Of a stretch of 64,000 nucleotides of DNA, positions 59,738 through 64,000 are shown in pieces. The DNA is taken from positions 4,898,001 to 4,962,000 of the forward strand of contig NZ_CP016438.1 of NCBI RefSeq assembly GCF_001685355.1. The letters run 5' to 3'. A program made the translations under genes and the position numbers. The first letter of the stretch is position 1. Every line of letters starts with the position of its first letter. Under the pieces are notes generated by a model, which was not told where the DNA came from, did not search any database, and saw only the letters and a list, made by a program, of their open reading frames with translations. The stretch comes from Streptomyces lincolnensis. Lineage in GTDB: Bacteria; Actinomycetota; Actinomycetes; Streptomycetales; Streptomycetaceae.

Positions 59738-60700
59738 ATGCGGGTGTTCGTGGCAGGCGGGACGGGGGTCCTCGGACGGCGGCTGGTGCCGCGGCTCGTG
59801 GCCAGGGGCCACCAGGTGACGGCCACGACGACGAGCGCGGCCAAGCTGGACCTGCTGGAGCGACTGGGCGCCGAGGGCGTCGTCATGGACGGGCTGGACC
59901 CGATGTCGGTCGGCGAGGCGGTGGCCCAGGCCCGGCCGGACACCCTCGTCCACCAGATGACCGCGATCTCCGTGACCCACGCGGGCAAGCCCGACATGAA
60001 ACACATGGACCGCTGGTTCGCGACCACCATCCGGCTGCGCACCGAGGGCACGGACCACCTCCTCGCCGCCGCCGAGGCGACCGGCGTGCGGCACGTCGTC
60101 GCGCAGAGCTACGGCGGCTGGAACGGCCTGCGCGAGGGCGGCTGGGTCAAGACCGAACAGGACCCGCTGGACCCGTACACCGGCACGGCGGCCCAGCCCG
60201 GCATGGAGGCCATCCGCCACGTCGAGGACGCCGTCGTCTCCGCAGGCGGCGCGGTCCTGCGCTACGGCTGGTTCTACGGCCCGGACGCCATGGACGACCT
60301 GACCGCACCCCTGCGCAAGCGGCAGTTCCCGGTCGTCGGCGGCGGTACCGGGCACTGCTCCTGGGTGCATCTGGACGACGCCACCGACGCCACCGTCCTG
60401 GCCGTGGAACAGCAGGTACGGGGCATCTTCAACATCGTCGACGACGATCCCGCCCCGGCCAGCGAGTGGCTGCCCCACCTGGCCGCGTGCGCGGGGGCGA
60501 AACGGCCACTGCGCGTACCCACCTGGCTGGCCCGGCCGCTCGCCGGGGAGGTGGCGGTACGCCTGATGACCGAGGGCCGCGCCTTCTCCAACACCAAGGC
60601 CAGGCGGGAACTCGGCTGGGAGCCCGGCCATCCGTCCTGGCGCCGGGGCTTCGAGGAGGCGCTGGCGGGTCGGGGGGCGGGCGGAGGGGGACGGGCGTGA
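59738..60700 (+). CDS. NAD-dependent epimerase/dehydratase (ECF41 partner)
   Basis: A 320-residue extended SDR: MRVFVAGGTGVLGRRLVPRL at the start (NAD site), and HVEDAVVSAGGAVLRYGWFY near the middle. The classical YxxxK is not evident. AAGGTGA lies 6 bases before the ATG. ECF41 sigma factors are typically encoded beside a COE-type gene (carboxymuconolactone decarboxylase, oxidoreductase or epimerase), often their main target. The sigma gene here follows 139 bases downstream. Confidence 0.88.
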   Translation: MRVFVAGGTGVLGRRLVPRLVARGHQVTATTTSAAKLDLLERLGAEGVVMDGLDPMSVGEAVAQARPDTLVHQMTAISVTHAGKPDMKHMDRWFATTIRLRTEGTDHLLAAAEATGVRHVVAQSYGGWNGLREGGWVKTEQDPLDPYTGTAAQPGMEAIRHVEDAVVSAGGAVLRYGWFYGPDAMDDLTAPLRKRQFPVVGGGTGHCSWVHLDDATDATVLAVEQQVRGIFNIVDDDPAPASEWLPHLAACAGAKRPLRVPTWLARPLAGEVAVRLMTEGRAFSNTKARRELGWEPGHPSWRRGFEEALAGRGAGGGGRA

Positions 60701-60839
60701 CGGGCGTGGCATGGGGTGAGGACGGGCGCGCACGGTGCAAGGGGAGAGGCGGTAAGGGATGGCACGGGAACGAGGGCAGGCGGGCGCGGCACGGGACCGG
60801 GGCGTGGGTGTGAGCGGAGTGAATGCGAGCGGAGTGGGG

Positions 60840-61790
60840 GTGAGCCGTACCGAGGAGTTCGAGGAGCTGCGGCCGCTGCTCTTCGCGATCGCCTACCGGA
60901 TCCTCGGCAGTGTGAGCGAGGCGGAGGACGCCGTCCAGGAGACCTGGCTGCGCTACGAGACCACCCCGACCCGGCCCGTGTCCCCCAAGGCCTTCCTCTC
61001 GGCGGTGGTCACCCGCGTCTCGATCGACGTCCTGCGCTCGGCCCGCGTACGCCGTGAGCAGTACGTCGGTCCATGGTTCCCGGAGCCGCTGCTGACCGAC
61101 CCCTACCAGGACCCCGAGCGCTCGGCGGAGCTGGCCGACTCCTTGTCCATGGCGGCCCTGGTGCTGCTGGAGCGGCTCAGCCCGCTCGAACGGGCGGTCT
61201 TCGTCCTCCGGGAGGTGTTCGGGTTCGGCTTCGCCGAGATCGCGTCCGCCGTGGGACGCTCGGAGGCCGCGTGCCGCCAGCTCGCGGTACGGGCGCGCCG
61301 GCACGTGGACGAGGGCCGGCCCCGCTTCGAGGCCGACCGCAAGGAGCGCGAGCGACTCGCCGAGCGTTTCTTCGACGCCTTCCGGGAGGGCGACGTCGAC
61401 GGCCTGCGCGAACTCCTCGCCGCCGACGTCCACATGGTCGGCGACGGTGGCGGCAAGGCCCCCCAGTGGGCCAACGAGATCGTCGGCGTCCACAAGGTCT
61501 CCCGCCTCCTCGCCGCGATGTTCGCCCCGCTCATGGAGGTCGGCGTCACGGTCGAACCCCACCCGGTCAACGGCCAACCGGGCGCCCTCTTCCGCGACCG
61601 CGAGGGCAGGATCCTCAACACCCTCTCCCTCGACATCACCGACGGCCGGATCCAGACCATCCGCTCCGTCATCAACCCCGACAAGCTGGCCCACGTGGGC
61701 CCGGTGGCCGACGCCTGGGCGGTGACCCGGGAGGCCCAACGCGCGCGGCGGGCCCACATCACGGAAGGGGCAGCCGCCGAAGGACGGTGA
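60840..61790 (+). CDS. ECF41-family sigma factor (SigJ-like)
   Basis: A 316-residue ECF sigma factor with sigma-2 (LLFAIAYRILGSVSEAEDAV) and sigma-4 (LSPLERAVFVLREVFGFGFA). A C-terminal SnoaL-like extension carries ECF41 marks: WFPEPLL in the linker, HMVGDGGGKAPQ (DGGGK motif) and VINPDKL (NPDKL motif). Known: in ECF41 this extension works as a built-in anti-sigma. The GTG at 60840 (VSRTEEFEEL) fits family N termini; an ATG at 60759 with AAGGG nearby would add 27 residues. The upstream epimerase is the likely target. Confidence 0.9.
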   Translation: MSRTEEFEELRPLLFAIAYRILGSVSEAEDAVQETWLRYETTPTRPVSPKAFLSAVVTRVSIDVLRSARVRREQYVGPWFPEPLLTDPYQDPERSAELADSLSMAALVLLERLSPLERAVFVLREVFGFGFAEIASAVGRSEAACRQLAVRARRHVDEGRPRFEADRKERERLAERFFDAFREGDVDGLRELLAADVHMVGDGGGKAPQWANEIVGVHKVSRLLAAMFAPLMEVGVTVEPHPVNGQPGALFRDREGRILNTLSLDITDGRIQTIRSVINPDKLAHVGPVADAWAVTREAQRARRAHITEGAAAEGR

Positions 61791-62125
61791 CGGGCCGGGC
61801 GGGGCGAGGCTGGGACGGTCGGTCCTGGGCCGGTGGCGGGCCGGTGAGGTGACAGGCCGGGCGGGGCTGGGACAGTGACGGTCCTGGGCGGGACCGGGCC
61901 GGTAGCCGTCTGGGCAGATGGCGGGACGGTGAGGTGACGGGCCGGGCAGGGCCGGGGCGGTGACAGTCCTGGGCGGGACCGGGCCGGTAGCCGTCTGGGC
62001 AGATGGCGGGACGGTGAGGTGACGGGCCGGGCAGGGCCGGGGCGGTGACAGTCCTGGGCGGGACCGGGCCGGTGGCCGTCTGGGCAGATGGCGGGACGGT
62101 GAGGTGACGGGCCGGGCAGGTCCGG
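61782..62125. repeat. 85-bp tandem repeat (minisatellite)
   Basis: The unit beginning GCGGGACGGTGAGGTGACGG recurs exactly 85 bases apart at 61921, 62006 and 62091; a diverged copy is at 61836 and a shortened one before it. Units 3 and 4 are almost identical. 85 is not a multiple of 3, and no ribosome site is in it, so it is non-coding. It fills the 433-base gap between the convergent ECF41 and DUF2797 genes. Confidence 0.9.
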
Positions 62126-62223
62126 GAGCACAACACCTCGCCCGCATGCCCGCGCACCCACCCCGCCACGGCCGACCGCCCCCTTTCCCGCCCCCCGGCC
62201 GACCGCACCCTTTCCCACCCCCG

Positions 62224-63108
62224 TCAGAACAACCCGTCCTGCACCCCCACCGCCCGCCTGAACTCCCGCACAGGAACGGTCACTTCACCCCCACCCTCCC
62301 CACCCCCGGCGGGAACCAGCTCCCACCCCCGCATCAACCGCGTGTCGAGCACGACCACCCCGCCCGCCGTCTCCAGATGCAGGTCGGGCCCCGCGGCCGC
62401 CACCAGCCGTCCGCTCACCGCGCCGCCCGCGACGAGCTCACCCACTGCCCCCACGGCGGCGGGCAACTCCGCGAGCCCGAAGGCCCGGACATGGTCGACG
62501 GACCGGTACGGCGCCGGGGCGAGCGACTCCGGCCATCCGCCGAGAGCCGTGGCCCGTGCGTGCAAGTCCCTGATCTCGGCGGCCCGTTCCCCCTCCGACG
62601 CCGGCAACTCGGCCCGCACCGCCCGCTTGTCGACGTACGGGATCCGATCAGGCACCCCGAGGGCGGCCCGCAGCAACTCCTCGGTGCGCCGTGCGGCCAT
62701 CAGCGGCCCAGTACCCAGCCAGCTGAAGCAGACGGCTCCCTGTTCGAGCAGCCGGGCCGAGCCCCGCTCTTCGGCGGTGATCCCGACCTTGACCATGCCG
62801 GGCCCGAACCACGCCAGGTACACGCGGTAGGGCCGCGGATCGTCCGTGAGGGTGTCGGCGGCGACCGAGTGCGCCCGGTCCAGCCGCCCGCACTCCTCGC
62901 AACGCGCCCCCGTACTCCGCCCCGACACCGCCGCCCGCGCCGGACAGGGATGCCCCCGTGCCCCCACACATGTCCGCGCGCCCCCTTCCGCGACCCCGAA
63001 GGCCACCCGTTTCCCCCAGGTCAGCGCGCTGCGCCGCCCACCGTCCCACGCCAGCACGGGACCGTCCGCCGCCCACCGCAGCCCCGAGCACTTCCATGCC
63101 TGTGCCAT
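62224..63108 (-). CDS. DUF2797 protein
   Basis: A 294-residue protein. A Cys-rich N-terminal part (CVGARGHPCPARA, ARCEECGRLDRAHS) could bind zinc. A GIY-YIG-like segment follows (YRVYLAWFGPGMVKVGITAE), then WLGTGPLMAARRTEELLRAA. It matches DUF2797, a group related to GIY-YIG nucleases, conserved in Streptomyces. The catalytic Arg and Glu of GIY-YIG enzymes were not confirmed. The start at MAQAWKCSG is the first ATG. Confidence 0.85.
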   Translation of the reverse strand: MAQAWKCSGLRWAADGPVLAWDGGRRSALTWGKRVAFGVAEGGARTCVGARGHPCPARAAVSGRSTGARCEECGRLDRAHSVAADTLTDDPRPYRVYLAWFGPGMVKVGITAEERGSARLLEQGAVCFSWLGTGPLMAARRTEELLRAALGVPDRIPYVDKRAVRAELPASEGERAAEIRDLHARATALGGWPESLAPAPYRSVDHVRAFGLAELPAAVGAVGELVAGGAVSGRLVAAAGPDLHLETAGGVVVLDTRLMRGWELVPAGGGEGGGEVTVPVREFRRAVGVQDGLF

Positions 63109-63166
63109 CCCTCACGAGGTTAGAGGGCACCACTGACAACGGCCGCCGAGCGGACCACCGCCGGCC

Positions 63167-63556
63167 TCATCCCCCGGTACGAGCGGCCGCCGGCTCCGGC
63201 TCCCCGGCCGCGGCCACCGGCACCGGCACGACCTCGCCGGCCGCACCCGCCCTCCGGGCCCCGCGCCCCGCCAGCCGGCACCCCACGCACCCCGGATGCC
63301 CGGCCCGCGCCCCGGAGTCGCGCACCCCCATCCCCCACTCCTCCCTGGGCCGCCGCCCCGGCGGCTTGCCCCAGCCGGTGAGATGCAGGGCCCAGGTGAC
63401 GAGGACGCTCCCCACCACGATCGCGAGCCCGACCGCCAGGACGGGCACCGACACCATGCACACCCCCAGCCCCACCACCGAAGTCCCCACGGTCGCGATC
63501 CCGAAGCCGGTCCACCCGGCGACGGTGTGCCCCTCGTCATACTGGTGTGCACTCAC
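63167..63556 (-). CDS. HGxxPAAW-like small membrane protein
   Basis: A 129-residue protein with two TMs (GFGIATVGTSVVGLGVCMVS and LAIVVGSVLVTWALHLTGWG) and a GWGKPPG stretch after them. The N terminus VSAHQYDEGHTVAGW resembles the HGxxPAAW family of Streptomyces, which has the motif HG-x-x-PAAW (here HT-VAGW). The C-terminal tail is Arg/Gly/Ala rich with CVGCR. GGGGAGG lies 5 bases before the GTG. The function is unknown. Confidence 0.75.
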   Translation of the reverse strand: MSAHQYDEGHTVAGWTGFGIATVGTSVVGLGVCMVSVPVLAVGLAIVVGSVLVTWALHLTGWGKPPGRRPREEWGMGVRDSGARAGHPGCVGCRLAGRGARRAGAAGEVVPVPVAAAGEPEPAAARTGG

Positions 63557-63586
63557 AGGGCCTCCCCAGACCAGATGCCTCACTGT

Positions 63587-63599
63587 CTAAGAAATTTAG
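63587..63599. promoter_or_regulatory. short inverted repeat upstream of the right-edge marR
   Basis: CTAA-N5-TTAG (CTAAGAAATTTAG) lies in a distinctly AT-rich stretch between the divergent HGxxPAAW-like and MarR genes, 40 bases before the marR ATG. It could be a MarR operator, or part of a promoter. Confidence 0.45.
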
Positions 63600-63638
63600 C
63601 CCATAAATCTCTCACGCGCTAAGGGAAACCGGAATCCG

Positions 63639-64000
63639 ATGCACGCCAAGCCGCGCCCCACCGCCACTCCGGCCCAAGCGCTGTCGGCCATGGACTTCTT
63701 CATCGCCACCGCCCACCTCGGCCAGCAGGAGATGGCCCAGCGGCTGGGTCTGAACGTCACCGACCTGCTCTGCTTCGCCTGCGTCATCAAGGCCGCCGAA
63801 GAGGGCGCGGAACTGCTCACCGCCGGCGACCTCGCCGAGCACGCCCACGTCACAACCGGCGCCGTGACCGGCATCCTCAACCGCCTCGAACGCGCCGGCT
63901 TCGTCACCCGCGTCCCCGACCCCACCGACCGCCGCCGCGTCCGCGTCGCCGCCCAACCCGACGCGCTGACCCGCGTGTACGCCCTCTACGGCCCCTACTA
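63639..64000 (+). CDS. MarR-family regulator, 3' end cut by window edge
   Basis: The plus strand is open from the ATG at 63639 (MHAKPRPTATPAQALSAMDF) to the window end, about 120 residues. AAGGGA lies 13 bases upstream. It has the winged HTH: LTAGDLAEHAHVTTGAVTGI, LNRLERAGFVTRVPDPTDRR. The wing DPTDRRRVRV is typical of MarR. The end lies outside the window. The C-terminal dimer helix is just beginning (ALTRVYALYGPY), so little is missing. Confidence 0.85.
   Translation, partial: MHAKPRPTATPAQALSAMDFFIATAHLGQQEMAQRLGLNVTDLLCFACVIKAAEEGAELLTAGDLAEHAHVTTGAVTGILNRLERAGFVTRVPDPTDRRRVRVAAQPDALTRVYALYGPY

Noticed and set aside
61782..62125. 85-bp repeats as a CRISPR or coding repeat
   Set aside because: There are no unique spacers, and 85 is not a multiple of 3, so a repeat protein would change frame at every unit.

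Overview
The window is a very GC-rich actinobacterial chromosome segment, almost certainly from a Streptomyces. The evidence is the extreme third-position GC, frequent GTG/TTG starts, the sigF-sigN pair, a whiJ-type HTH/DUF397/ATPase trio, many Sec-exported small proteins, and a tRNA-Ser followed by tadA-, upp- and SIP-type Streptomyces core genes. From memory of family neighbourhoods, the block upp, tadA, tRNA-Ser, sigF, sigN is core chromosome; the rest is a mix of core and strain-variable genes.

Layout. (1) 1-3341: the right end of an element integrated in a tRNA-Ser gene. It carries a HEPN-like gene cut by the window edge, a small membrane protein, a zinc-ribbon membrane protein and a DUF6188 pair. 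It ends in a duplicated 3' half of tRNA-Ser with the native terminator behind it. (2) 3.5-16.6 kb: an NmrA-type oxidoreductase with a LuxR regulator, a cluster of exported proteins around an odd response regulator, a large HTH-STAND-WD40 NTPase, an ECF sigma factor, and the whiJ-like trio. (3) 16.6-24.7 kb: an MMPL transporter, a NarL-type two-component pair whose junction is a tandem array of tiny coupled ORFs, DUF72, and a CopC-CopD fusion. (4) 24.7-29.5 kb: a DmdR/IdeR-type iron box between a siderophore-interacting protein (+) and a four-gene overlapping operon (-) of Ntn-acylase, IucB-like acetyltransferase, DUF985 cupin and SDR. (5) 29.6-42.8 kb: a seven-repeat FG-GAP protein, a HhH-GPD protein, a broken HerA-like ATPase, upp, tadA and its partner, tRNA-Ser(CGA), two tandem HTH-TM proteins, sigF and sigN. 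(6) 42.9-47.4 kb: a MarR/MFS/YceI operon in which both the transporter and the YceI protein carry carboxypeptidase-regulatory-like beta domains. (7) 47.4-52.6 kb: two GAF-ANTAR proteins, a STAS protein, an F420/PPOX protein and a TetR/MFS pair, with tetR flanked by a 68-bp inverted repeat. (8) 52.6-58.8 kb: a response regulator - histidine kinase - GT2/GtrA - mannosyltransferase operon ending in a strong terminator. (9) 58.9-64 kb: a neocarzinostatin-like exported protein, an ECF41 sigma factor with its epimerase partner, an 85-bp tandem repeat, DUF2797, a small membrane protein and a MarR gene cut by the right edge.

The most interesting signals are the iron-boxed acylase operon, the mini-cistron relay between kinase and regulator at 19.5 kb, the beta-domain-tailed MFS pump with its YceI partner, the inverted-repeat-flanked tetR, and the deletion-fused HerA remnant.
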